Source: Pseudomonadota bacterium
GTDB lineage: Bacteria; Pseudomonadota; Gammaproteobacteria; Ga0077536
Direction: 5' to 3'
Assembly (NCBI GenBank): GCA_016719885.1
Contig: JADJYF010000008.1
Coordinates: forward strand, 1-64,000
DNA length: 64,000 nucleotides
Shown here piece by piece: positions 20,318-28,138 of this stretch; position 1 is the first letter of the stretch, and every line of letters begins with the position of its first letter. The notes beneath the pieces were generated by a model that made no database searches, had not been told where the DNA came from, and saw nothing but the letters and a program-made list of their open reading frames with translations. The translations under genes and the position numbers were made by a program.

Positions 20318-21094
20318 TCAGGCCGAGATACGGGCCAACACCTTGTCGTGGGCTTCCCAGTGATCGGCATGGCACCAGGTTTCGACCAGCAGGGCATTCT
20401 CGAGCTTGCGCAGCGCCTCGCCCTGCAGACCTTCGCGCTGCGCGCGGGCCAGCGCCTTGAAGGCACGCGTGACCTGCGGCTTGCGCGCGCGGAACGGCGC
20501 GAGAAAGTCTTCGCACCAGGCCTCGAACTCCTGCCCCGCGGGGCAATAGGCCTGGACGAGGCCCAGCGCCAAGGCCTCCTCCACCGCCACCAGGTCGGCG
20601 CGGCACAACAGGCGCAGTGCCTGGGCGGGCCCCACCAGGCGCATGAGATCCATGCCACCGCCCCACGCCGGCGCGATATTGAGCGTGCCCTGCACGAAGG
20701 CGATGCGCGCATGGTTGGCGGCCACGCGAATGTCGCAGGCCACTGCCAGTTCGCCGCCGCCGCCGAGTGCATCGCCGTTCAAGAGCGCCACCACCGGCAC
20801 CGGGAAATGTCGGATGGCATCGAGCGCCGCGCAGGAATCGACGCCGATGCGCTCGGCCTGCTCGCGCGAACGCATGCCATCGAATTCCTGCAGGTCGCCG
20901 CCGGCGGCGAAGCAGCGGTCGCCGGCGCCACGGATCACCGCCGCGATGAGATCCTCACGCCGCGCGGCGCTTTCGAAACACTGGCGCAGCTCACCGAGCA
21001 CCGCCTGGCTGAGCGCGTTGCGCTTGGCCGGCCGGTTGATGGTGACTTTGAGCAGGCCTTGATCATCGGCCACTTCGAGAAACTGGTAGGTCAT
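20318..21094 (-). CDS. Enoyl-CoA hydratase/isomerase family protein
   Basis: The 258-residue crotonase-fold protein has the oxyanion-hole segments RCFAAGGDLQEF and LNGDALGGGGELAVACDIRVA. At the position of the two catalytic glutamates of classic hydratases it has the single acidic site within GGGGELAVACD and LNIAPAWGGGMDL, so the exact reaction (hydration, isomerisation or other) is open. Start ATG 21094 fits the family start (MTYQFLEVADDQG). It probably works on an acyl-CoA in beta-oxidation or a related degradation route. It is a single gene between cysB and a DUF465 gene. Confidence 0.88.
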   Translation of the reverse strand: MTYQFLEVADDQGLLKVTINRPAKRNALSQAVLGELRQCFESAARREDLIAAVIRGAGDRCFAAGGDLQEFDGMRSREQAERIGVDSCAALDAIRHFPVPVVALLNGDALGGGGELAVACDIRVAANHARIAFVQGTLNIAPAWGGGMDLMRLVGPAQALRLLCRADLVAVEEALALGLVQAYCPAGQEFEAWCEDFLAPFRARKPQVTRAFKALARAQREGLQGEALRKLENALLVETWCHADHWEAHDKVLARISA

Positions 21095-21233
21095 CGCGCC
21101 ATGCACTCCACGCTCTGCGGCGCGCGCCACGGCGCGCGCATGAATCAAAACGCAAAGCTAGCGCGTTTGGCGGCGCGGTGAAACGGCGGGGAGTGAAACG
21201 ATGGGGAAATGGACGGAAGCGGCGGGTGGGATG

Positions 21234-21260
21234 CATGGTCCCGGCGGCGCCGGGACCATG
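21234..21260. other. Strong perfect stem-loop downstream of the DUF465 gene
   Basis: CATGGTCCCGGC, a GGC loop, then GCCGGGACCATG forms a 12-bp perfect stem 18 bases past the DUF465 stop. There is no T-run on either side, so it may protect the mRNA 3' end or be a terminator of the non-canonical kind. Confidence 0.5.
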
Positions 21261-21277
21261 CGTTCATGAGTTCAGGC

Positions 21278-21499
21278 CTACGGTCGGGCGCTGTGGGCGT
21301 GGATCATGGCCTGCATGCGATCACGCAGGTAGAGCTTTTCCTTCTTGAGCAATTCGAGCTGGATGTCGTCCATCGCCGCCTTGCCGGCGTGCGCCTGGTC
21401 GACCTTTGCATTGAGAACGCTATGCTTGTTATAAAGACGTCGAAAGCCGTCGTCCGCACTCAAAAGTTTGTCGACGGTAGCCTGATCATAATCGAACAT
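21278..21499 (-). CDS. Small DUF465 (YdcH-like) protein
   Basis: A 73-residue helical protein, MFDYDQATVDKLLSADDGF, with a long amphipathic coiled coil (KKEKLYLRDRMQAMI) at the C-terminus, the YdcH/DUF465 pattern. Function is not established for the family. Start ATG 21499 is preceded by GGAGGATC. It is followed by a strong stem-loop. Confidence 0.82.
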   Translation of the reverse strand: MFDYDQATVDKLLSADDGFRRLYNKHSVLNAKVDQAHAGKAAMDDIQLELLKKEKLYLRDRMQAMIHAHSARP

Positions 21500-21701
21500 A
21501 AATGATCCTCCGAACCGGTTTGGCTTGACTCATCTCCCGATCAAAAACTAGACCAGCGATGGGGCCGGAACAAGGGGCGCGATTGAGATTGACCCGCAAG
21601 CGCATCGCACCGGCCGCCATGATCCTTAGCGGCGGCAGGCAGCCGACCATTGAGCGGCGGACGCGCGCTCAGGCCGTCCCAACCTCTGCAAGCGCCGCGC
21701 C

Positions 21702-23111
21702 ATGAGCCAACACCTGCTGTTCATCACCGGCCACCTGGCGGAAAAGAGCCTGGCGCGGGTGCTGTCGTCCATGGAAGGGCGGCCGTTCAGCTACGAGATC
21801 CGCGTGCCGGGCATCAACGTCGCGGCGCTGTTGACGGTGGCGATGCTGAAGCGCCGCCTCGACACGCTGGCCGGCTTCGACAAGGTCATCGTGCCGGGGC
21901 GCTGCCGCGGCAACCTCGAGGAACTCAGCGCCCATTTCGGTCTGCCCTTCGAGCGCGGGCCCGACGAACTGAAAGACCTGCCGGCCCATTTTGGGACACG
22001 CGCCAGGCCACGCGAGATTGGTCCGACCGACATCACGCTGTTCGCCGAAATCGTGCACGCGCCCCACGGCACGGTCGACGACGTGCTGGCCGAGGCGCTG
22101 CGCCTGCGCGCCGATGGCGCCGACGTCATCGACATCGGCTGCCTGCCGGCGACGCCGTTTCCACATCTCGAGGACTGCATTCGCGCGCTGCGCGAGGCCG
22201 GTGTCGCGGTCAGCGTCGACTCCTTGGACCGCGAAGAACTCGAGCGCGCCATCGCCGCCGGCGCCGATTACGTGTTCTCGCTCACCGGTCGCAGCCTCGA
22301 GCTGGTGGCCGACAGCGCCTGCACGCCGGTACTCATCGCCCGGCATCCGGGCGACATGGACGATCTCCATCGCACCATCGAAAGCTTTGCCAAGCTCGGC
22401 CGGCCGTTCTTCGCCGACCCGGTGCTGGACCCCATCCATTACGGCTTCACCCGCTCGCTGCTGCGCTACGCGGCGCTGCGCGAACGCTACCCCGACATCG
22501 ACATCCTGATGGGCATCGGCAACCTGTCGGAACTCACCCACACCGATACCCTGGGCTTGAATACGCTGCTGCTGGGCGTGGTGTCCGAGTTGCGCATCAC
22601 CGGCCTCCTGACCACCGAGGTCAGCCGTCATTGCGTGAGCGTGGTGCGCGAAGTGGATCGCGCGCGACGCGTGATGCACGCGGCGCGCGAAGACAACATT
22701 CCGCCGCGTCACCTCGATGAATCGCTGATGGCCTTGCACGACCGCCATCCCTTTCCCTACAGCGCCGCCGAGATTGCCGACTTCGCGCGCGAAGTGACGG
22801 ACGACAACTTCCGCATCCAGGTCAGCGACGAAGGCTTTCACATCTACAACCGTCGTGGCCTGCACACCGCGCGCGATCCCTACGACGTCTTCACCGCGCT
22901 CGGCGTCGAGGCCGACGGCGCCCATGCGTTTTACCTTGGACTCGAACTCGCGCGCGCTCAAATAGCCTGGCAGCTGGGCAAGCGCTACAACCAGGACGAG
23001 GAACTGGAGTGGGGCTGCGTGCGCCCGCGCGCAGTGGATGACAAGCAGGTGTTCGCGGCGGAGCGCAGCACATTAAAGGCCAGGAAGAAGCACAGGAATA
23101 ACCCCCTGTAG
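21702..23111 (+). CDS. DUF6513 / dihydropteroate-synthase-like protein
   Basis: The 469-residue product has an N-terminal DUF6513 region (about 1-120; MSQHLLFITGHLAEKSLARVL) and then a TIM-barrel part like dihydropteroate synthase (ADGADVIDIGCLPATPFPHL, VAVSVDSLDREELERA). Homologues in methylotrophs sit with tetrahydromethanopterin genes and are thought to act in that cofactor's synthesis, though no such genes are seen here. The C-terminal 120 residues are family-specific. Its TAG stop (23109-23111) lies inside the left arm of a REP-like inverted repeat, so the last codons come from that element. Single gene. Confidence 0.82.
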   Translation: MSQHLLFITGHLAEKSLARVLSSMEGRPFSYEIRVPGINVAALLTVAMLKRRLDTLAGFDKVIVPGRCRGNLEELSAHFGLPFERGPDELKDLPAHFGTRARPREIGPTDITLFAEIVHAPHGTVDDVLAEALRLRADGADVIDIGCLPATPFPHLEDCIRALREAGVAVSVDSLDREELERAIAAGADYVFSLTGRSLELVADSACTPVLIARHPGDMDDLHRTIESFAKLGRPFFADPVLDPIHYGFTRSLLRYAALRERYPDIDILMGIGNLSELTHTDTLGLNTLLLGVVSELRITGLLTTEVSRHCVSVVREVDRARRVMHAAREDNIPPRHLDESLMALHDRHPFPYSAAEIADFAREVTDDNFRIQVSDEGFHIYNRRGLHTARDPYDVFTALGVEADGAHAFYLGLELARAQIAWQLGKRYNQDEELEWGCVRPRAVDDKQVFAAERSTLKARKKHRNNPL

Positions 23112-23188
23112 GTGCGAATTCATTCGCACATTCGATGGCGCGGCGATGCTGCACGGGCCCATGAATGTGCGAATGAATTCGCACCTAC
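23108..23188. repeat. REP-like inverted repeat pair (26-bp arms)
   Basis: Arms 23108-23133 and 23163-23188 are perfect reverse complements with a 29-base loop. Each arm starts GTAGGT and holds the inner palindrome GTGCGAATTCATTCGCAC. The GTAG head and palindrome are typical of REP elements mobilised by RAYT (TnpA-REP) proteins. The left arm supplies the TAG stop of the DUF6513 gene, the right arm that of the O-antigen ligase gene. Confidence 0.85.
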
Positions 23189-24441
23189 GGATTCTCCGGC
23201 TCCCGCGCCTCCGCCAATCCCACCGCCAGCAGCAGCCACGCGAGACTCGCCCAGTAGGCGCCGTAGAAGGCGAGGTGAGCATTGAGCGGCAGCCACGCCA
23301 CCGCCGCGCCCAGCAGCCACACCGGCGCGACCCGGCCCAGCGTCGGTCGCATCAACAGGCCGAGCAGCCGCGCGTAGAAGAACACGAAGGCCGCCAGCCC
23401 GATGAGGCCGGTCTCGATGGCGATTTCCAGCATGAACTGGTGCGGATGGGTCTGGCCGCCGCCGATGCGTTTGATCCAGAAATCGTCCTTGTCCGCGTAC
23501 TCGCCGTAGACATGACGATAGCCGCGCGGCCCGATGCCGGTCAGCCAGTGATCGGCGAAGATGCGCGCGCCGGTGCGCCACAAGGTCAGGCGATAACCGC
23601 TGGCGACGTCGATGGCCTGCGTATCGGTCGAGAACAGGCCGGCGGTTTCGTGGAGTCGCGCGCGCAGGCTGGTGTTCAAGCTCGCGAGTCCCGCCGCCAG
23701 CGCCAACGCCAGCGCCCATGACATCGCGCGTCGACCATTCCAGCGCGCGCCGCGCTGGCGCGCATACAGCAGCGCGTACACCACGAGTCCGAAAGCCAGC
23801 ATGATCCAGGCGCTGCGCTTCAAGGACACCAGGATGATCACCACCATCGGGATCAAGAGCAGCCACAGGCGCGGGTATTCACGACAGCCGCGCAGCACGC
23901 CGTCGAGATACAGCGGCGCGAACACCGCCAGCACCAGGCCCAGGCGCTGCTTGGGATAGAACACGCCTTTCAGGACATTGCGGTCGTAGGGGTAGCCGAA
24001 CAGGTCACGGTGCCAGAGCAATTGCACGAAGGCGTCGAGCGCCACGAAGGCGACCAGCACCGCCGCGCCGACCGTCACCAGGCGCTGCACCTCGACGTCC
24101 GCGCAGGCACGCATGATGAAGTAGCTGGCGGGCAGCAGGTGCACATAGGGCAATACCGTGCGCAAGGTGTGCGAAGGCGCGACCGCGTCGACGCAGGCGA
24201 TCGCCATCGGCAACCACAGCAGCGCGAACAACCACAGCAGCTGGCGTGAACGCCATTCACGCAGCGCGCTCGGATGACGCACGGCATCGATCACGCCCAG
24301 CACCGCCATCAGCCCCAGCGCGTAATGCACCAGGTGCTCGGACACGAACAGCGTGAGGGTGGCCAGGATCAAGCCGGCCTTGGCATGGCTGCTCGCCCGC
24401 TGCGCGTAGCCCGGCGCGCCAGCGGGCGGGAGGTCGTTCAT
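23185..24441 (-). CDS. O-antigen ligase family membrane protein
   Basis: The 418-residue product has about ten hydrophobic membrane segments and a large periplasmic loop near residues 280-340 (GIGPRGYRHVYGEYADK...GGGQTHPHQFMLEI), the Wzy/WaaL signature with a conserved His. Such proteins (PF04932) join polysaccharide to lipid A core or polymerise glycan in the periplasm. Without other glycan genes here the acceptor is unknown. The start ATG at 24441 is 17 bases past the alpha/beta hydrolase stop. Its own stop falls inside a REP arm. Confidence 0.85.
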   Translation of the reverse strand: MNDLPPAGAPGYAQRASSHAKAGLILATLTLFVSEHLVHYALGLMAVLGVIDAVRHPSALREWRSRQLLWLFALLWLPMAIACVDAVAPSHTLRTVLPYVHLLPASYFIMRACADVEVQRLVTVGAAVLVAFVALDAFVQLLWHRDLFGYPYDRNVLKGVFYPKQRLGLVLAVFAPLYLDGVLRGCREYPRLWLLLIPMVVIILVSLKRSAWIMLAFGLVVYALLYARQRGARWNGRRAMSWALALALAAGLASLNTSLRARLHETAGLFSTDTQAIDVASGYRLTLWRTGARIFADHWLTGIGPRGYRHVYGEYADKDDFWIKRIGGGQTHPHQFMLEIAIETGLIGLAAFVFFYARLLGLLMRPTLGRVAPVWLLGAAVAWLPLNAHLAFYGAYWASLAWLLLAVGLAEAREPENP

Positions 24442-24457
24442 GGACGCGGGGCAGCGT

Positions 24458-25246
24458 TCAGGCGACCGCGGCCACCAGTTGGCGATGGGTGAGTTCGGGT
24501 TGCTCGCTCATCATGATGTGGCCGGAGCCGGCGATGGTCGCCACCTGGCAATTGGCCATGCCGGCCGCCAGCTGACGCGCGGCGGGCGCCGGCGTCATGC
24601 GGTCTTCGACGCCGCAGATGAAGGTGGTGCGTGCCTTGACGGCAGCCGCCGCCTCGAGACCGTGGGCGTAGTCGTTGCAGGCCTTCAGATCGGTATGCAG
24701 CAGGCCGGGCTGGGCCTTCTCGAGCAGGCGCATGGTGGTGTTGACGATGTGGATGCCGGCCACCGGGTTCGCGCCGTACTGCGCGGCGGCGCCGTGGCCC
24801 CAGATCATCATCATGTCGCGCGACTCGGGGGCGTTGGCCTTGGCGGCGTTCAGCAGCAGGTCGCTGACCGGCATCGGGAAGGCCGCGCCGAGCAGCGCGA
24901 GACGCGTGACGCGCTCGGGCGCCATGCCGGCCGCTTCGAGGGCGACCAATGCGCCCATGCTGTGGCCGGCGAGCGCCACTTCACCGACACCGAGCGCGTC
25001 GAGCGCGCGCAGCAGCCACGCCGCCATCGCTTCGACGCTGGCCAAGGGCGTGCCGCCGGAATGGCCGTGGCCGGGCAGGTCGGGCGCAATCACGCTGCGC
25101 CCGACGTGCATGAAATAGCGCGTGTGATAGACCCACACGGTGTGATCCATGGCGGCGCCGTGTACCAGCACCACCGGCGGCGTGGCAGCGCCCGCCTGCA
25201 AACGGCCGGCAGCGAACACCGGCTGAGCATCGACTTCGAAATACAT
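24458..25246 (-). CDS. Alpha/beta-fold hydrolase
   Basis: A 262-residue alpha/beta hydrolase: VVLVHGAAMD gives the oxyanion His-Gly, LAGHSMGALVA the nucleophile Ser near residue 95, GVEDRMTP the acid and GSGHIMM the catalytic His. The substrate cannot be read from sequence; esterases, lactonases and C-C hydrolases share this pattern. It lies 34 bases downstream of metY on the same strand and just ahead of the ligase gene, so the three may be cotranscribed. Confidence 0.88.
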   Translation of the reverse strand: MYFEVDAQPVFAAGRLQAGAATPPVVLVHGAAMDHTVWVYHTRYFMHVGRSVIAPDLPGHGHSGGTPLASVEAMAAWLLRALDALGVGEVALAGHSMGALVALEAAGMAPERVTRLALLGAAFPMPVSDLLLNAAKANAPESRDMMMIWGHGAAAQYGANPVAGIHIVNTTMRLLEKAQPGLLHTDLKACNDYAHGLEAAAAVKARTTFICGVEDRMTPAPAARQLAAGMANCQVATIAGSGHIMMSEQPELTHRQLVAAVA

Positions 25247-25280
25247 GGCTGACTCCTGATCCAGTCGCGACTGCGCGGGC

Positions 25281-26576
25281 TTATTTCTGCGAGCGGCTGA
25301 GCGCGCGCGACAGATCCTCGATGAGATCCGCCGGGTCCTCGAGACCGATGGACAGGCGCACCAGGCCTTCCGAAATGCCGGCCGCTGCCAGCGCGGCCTC
25401 GTCCATGCGGCTATGGGTGGTCGAGGCCGGATGGATGACCAGCGACTTGGCGTCGCCGACGTTGGCGAGATGGGAGAACACCGCCAGCGATTCGATGAGC
25501 TTGCGCCCGGCGGCGCGACCGCCCTTCACTTCGAAACTGAACACCGAGCCGCTGCCGCGCGGCAACAGGCGCTGGGCGAGCTCGTAATCGGGATGACTGG
25601 CGAGGCTCGGATGGGTGACGTTGCTCACCACTTCCTGGCCGGCGAGGAACTCGGCGATGGTCGTCGCGTTCTCGACATGGCGCTGCATGCGCAGCGGCAA
25701 GGTCTCCAGGCCCTGCAGCAACTGGAAGGCGCTGGCCGGCGCCAACGTCGCGCCGAAATCGCGCAAGCCCTCGCGCCGCGCGCGCATGATGAAGGCCTTG
25801 GGCCCGAATTCTTCGACGAAATTGAGATCGTGGAAACCGTCGTAGGGCTGACACAGCGTCGCGTAGCGGCTCTTGGACTGTTCCCAATCGAAGCGTCCGC
25901 CGTCGATCACCGCGCCGCCCAGCACCACGCCATGGCCGCCGATGAACTTGGTCAGGGAATGCACCACGATGTCGGCGCCGTGTTCCAGCGGCTGCATGAG
26001 ATAGGGGGTGGTGAGCGTCGCATCGATGACGAGCGGCACGCCGGCCGTGCGTGCCACCGCCGCCACCGCCGGCAGGTCCAACACCTCGCAGCGCGGGTTG
26101 GCGACGGTCTCGGCGAACATCGCGACGGTGTTGGGGCGCACCGCGCGCGCGAAGGCCTGCGGGTCGCGCGGGTCGACGAAGCTGGTCTCGATACCGAAAC
26201 GCGGCAGGGTGTAACGCAACAGGTTATGGGTGCCGCCGTACAGGGCATGGGAAGCGACGATGTGCGCGCCGGCGCCGGCGATGGTGGTCAGGGCGAGGTG
26301 GATGGCGGCCATGCCGCTGGCGGTCGCGACCGCGCCGACGCCCTTTTCCAGCGCCGCGAGGCGCTCTTCCAGCACCGCCGTGGTCGGGTTGGAGATGCGC
26401 GAGTAGACATGGCCCGAGCGCGCGATGTCGAAACGCGAGGCAGCGATGTCGCTGTCCTCGAACACGAACGACACGGTCTGGTAGATGGGCACCGCCCTGC
26501 TGCCAAACGTCGCGTCCGGGCGTTGCCCGGCATGCAGCGACAAGGTATCGAATCCAGGGTACCTGGGGCCGGCCAT
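25281..26576 (-). CDS. metY: O-acetylhomoserine (thiol)-lyase
   Basis: MetY makes homocysteine from O-acetylhomoserine and sulfide, with PLP, in direct sulfhydrylation. The 431-residue product opens FDTLSLHAGQRPD, has YSRISNPTTAVLEERLAALE, the PLP-lysine site HSLTKFIGGHG and SLGL-type end (VRLSIGLEDPADLIEDL). Length and the long middle insertion are those of MetY and not of cystathionine gamma-synthase. A terminator lies just upstream, so it has its own promoter between 26577 and 26632. Confidence 0.93.
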   Translation of the reverse strand: MAGPRYPGFDTLSLHAGQRPDATFGSRAVPIYQTVSFVFEDSDIAASRFDIARSGHVYSRISNPTTAVLEERLAALEKGVGAVATASGMAAIHLALTTIAGAGAHIVASHALYGGTHNLLRYTLPRFGIETSFVDPRDPQAFARAVRPNTVAMFAETVANPRCEVLDLPAVAAVARTAGVPLVIDATLTTPYLMQPLEHGADIVVHSLTKFIGGHGVVLGGAVIDGGRFDWEQSKSRYATLCQPYDGFHDLNFVEEFGPKAFIMRARREGLRDFGATLAPASAFQLLQGLETLPLRMQRHVENATTIAEFLAGQEVVSNVTHPSLASHPDYELAQRLLPRGSGSVFSFEVKGGRAAGRKLIESLAVFSHLANVGDAKSLVIHPASTTHSRMDEAALAAAGISEGLVRLSIGLEDPADLIEDLSRALSRSQK

Positions 26577-26631
26577 TCACACTACTCCGCTTGAACCGGC
26601 CGGCATGGTAACGCGCACGGCGTGCCGCGAA

Positions 26632-26662
26632 CAAAAAAAAGCCCCGGCGGTGAGGCCGGGGC
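26632..26662 (-). terminator. Rho-independent terminator
   Basis: On the minus strand CCCCGGC, a short loop, then GCCGGGG is followed by eight T (26633-26640). It lies ~308 bases after the GlxA-type gene and 56 before metY, so it ends transcription coming from the right. Confidence 0.9.
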
Positions 26663-26969
26663 CGAGAAGGTCAGGTCGTGCACGTGTACGACCCTTGGGC
26701 ACGACCGATACGACGTGGGCACGGAAGCCATGTATTGTCGCGGCGGCACAGCCGTGACCACGATTTCCTACGCCGTATCGGTTGAACACGGGAAACGGAA
26801 CCCGATGCGGATTACCGTTAGCAAGACTGTTGCCAAGTTTTTTTGTAGTGTCATTCCAAGCACTTGGCGCACAGCCCGGCGAGCCCTTCGAAAGCCGTGT
26901 AAAGCTGATTGACAAAGCAGCGTCACGCCCTGGATGTAGGCCAGCGCCTAATCGCCTGTTCCTGCTGCG
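26663..26969. other. Lower-GC intergenic stretch ahead of a terminator
   Basis: About 300 bases between the GlxA-type gene and its terminator without a convincing gene. It is clearly poorer in GC than the neighbours. On the minus strand a 28-codon frame starts ATGACACTACAAAAAAAC (near 26860) but has no known relative. Since it ends in a strong terminator, it could be a 3' UTR or a small RNA. Confidence 0.4.
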
Positions 26970-28028
26970 CTATTTGTCGCCGCCCGCGCTGTCCATCGAA
27001 TTGACACGCAGCGCGCCGCCGAGATCGGCCTGGAACAGCTTGGCGCGCACCGTCTGGCGATAGGCGGACGGCGCCACCGACAGTTCACGCTCGAACAGCC
27101 GCGAGAAATGGCCGGCGTCCTGGTAGCCGACCCGGTAGGCGATTTCGCCAATGGTGAGATTGGTCTTCTCCAACAGTTCCTTGGCCAGGCGCACGCGTCG
27201 CTGCTGCCAGAAGGCGCGCGGACTCAGGCCGCTGGCCTGGCGAAAGCGCCGGTCGAGGGTGCGCACGCTCACGCCGAGACGCGCGGCCAGTTCGGCGACG
27301 GTGATCTGCGCGGCGACGTTGGCCTCGATCCACAGCTGCGCCTCCACCACCACTTCGTCGGCGAGCGGCGCCAGGCCGCCATCCATGTAGCGGTATTCCT
27401 CGTAGGTGCGGCGGATCTCGTGGGAAAAATTGCGTTCCACGTGCCGCGCGGTGGCGCGGTCGAAAGTGCGCTCGATGAGATGCACCGAGACATCGGCCAG
27501 GGAATTGATGCTGGCCGCGCAGTACAGCGCACCGGACTGGGTGATGAAGAACTGGCGCTTGAGATCGACCGCCGGGTAGTCACGTTCGAAACGTTCGAAG
27601 TTGTACCAGTGGGTGGTGGCGGCGCGGCCGTCGAGCAGGCCGGTGTCGGCCAGCAGGCTGACGCCGGTGCCGACCGCCGCAATCTGCGCACCGCCCTCGT
27701 ATTGTTCGACCAGCCAGCGCCGCAGCGGCGCGAGCGGGCGACGCAGCGTGGCGGGGTTGCGCCACAGGGCCGGCAGGTAAACCACGTCGAAACGGCCGGC
27801 ATCGGCCAGCTCGCAATCGGCGCGCACCGCAAGGCGGCCGTATTCGTGCTGCGCTTCCAGCGCCGCGATCAGGCGCAGCTCGATGCGCGCGTCGGCGCGG
27901 CGTTCGGCGCGGCGGCGATCGGCCGCCGCCAGCCACATCTCGTAGGGCAGCGCCGTGCCCGTCGCGAGCATGCCGGGGGTGAGCACGAAACCGATGCGCA
28001 GACGGCCGTGACGGCTCATCAAGCTCAT
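26970..28028 (-). CDS. GlxA-family AraC-type transcription regulator
   Basis: The 352-residue protein joins an N-terminal DJ-1/PfpI-like domain (about 10-200; FDVVYLPALW, AVGTGVSLLADTGLLDG) to a C-terminal AraC double helix-turn-helix (residues 235-335; VAELAARLGVSVRTLDRRFRQ and IGEIAYRVGYQDAGHFSRLF). The nucleophile site of true DJ-1 enzymes, normally Cys in A-x-C-x-G, is Thr here (AVGTGVS), so it is a sensor and not an enzyme. It is divergent from fabY. Two direct repeats in the shared spacer are good operator candidates. An ATG at 28019 is a possible alternative start; neither has a clear ribosome site. Confidence 0.9.
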   Translation of the reverse strand: MSLMSRHGRLRIGFVLTPGMLATGTALPYEMWLAAADRRRAERRADARIELRLIAALEAQHEYGRLAVRADCELADAGRFDVVYLPALWRNPATLRRPLAPLRRWLVEQYEGGAQIAAVGTGVSLLADTGLLDGRAATTHWYNFERFERDYPAVDLKRQFFITQSGALYCAASINSLADVSVHLIERTFDRATARHVERNFSHEIRRTYEEYRYMDGGLAPLADEVVVEAQLWIEANVAAQITVAELAARLGVSVRTLDRRFRQASGLSPRAFWQQRRVRLAKELLEKTNLTIGEIAYRVGYQDAGHFSRLFERELSVAPSAYRQTVRAKLFQADLGGALRVNSMDSAGGDK

Positions 28029-28049
28029 GGCAAGGAGAGAACGATGTGT

Positions 28050-28082
28050 CGCATATGGCCAAGTATATGACGCATGTGGCCA
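28050..28082. promoter_or_regulatory. Candidate AraC-type operator (direct repeats 21 bp apart)
   Basis: CGCATATGGCCA (28050-28061) and CGCATGTGGCCA (28071-28082) are direct repeats differing at one base, with centres 21 bp (two turns) apart. This is the usual spacing of AraC-family half-sites. They lie between the divergent GlxA-type regulator and fabY. Confidence 0.6.
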
Positions 28083-28138
28083 CAGTCATCTGCCCCGCTC
28101 TCCCTAGAATACCGGCCCATTCAGCACGGAGTGGCACC

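Noticed and set aside
26577..26969. SAM-type riboswitch before metY
   Set aside because: No recognisable riboswitch core, and the terminator lies so that it ends the upstream transcript, not in the metY leader.
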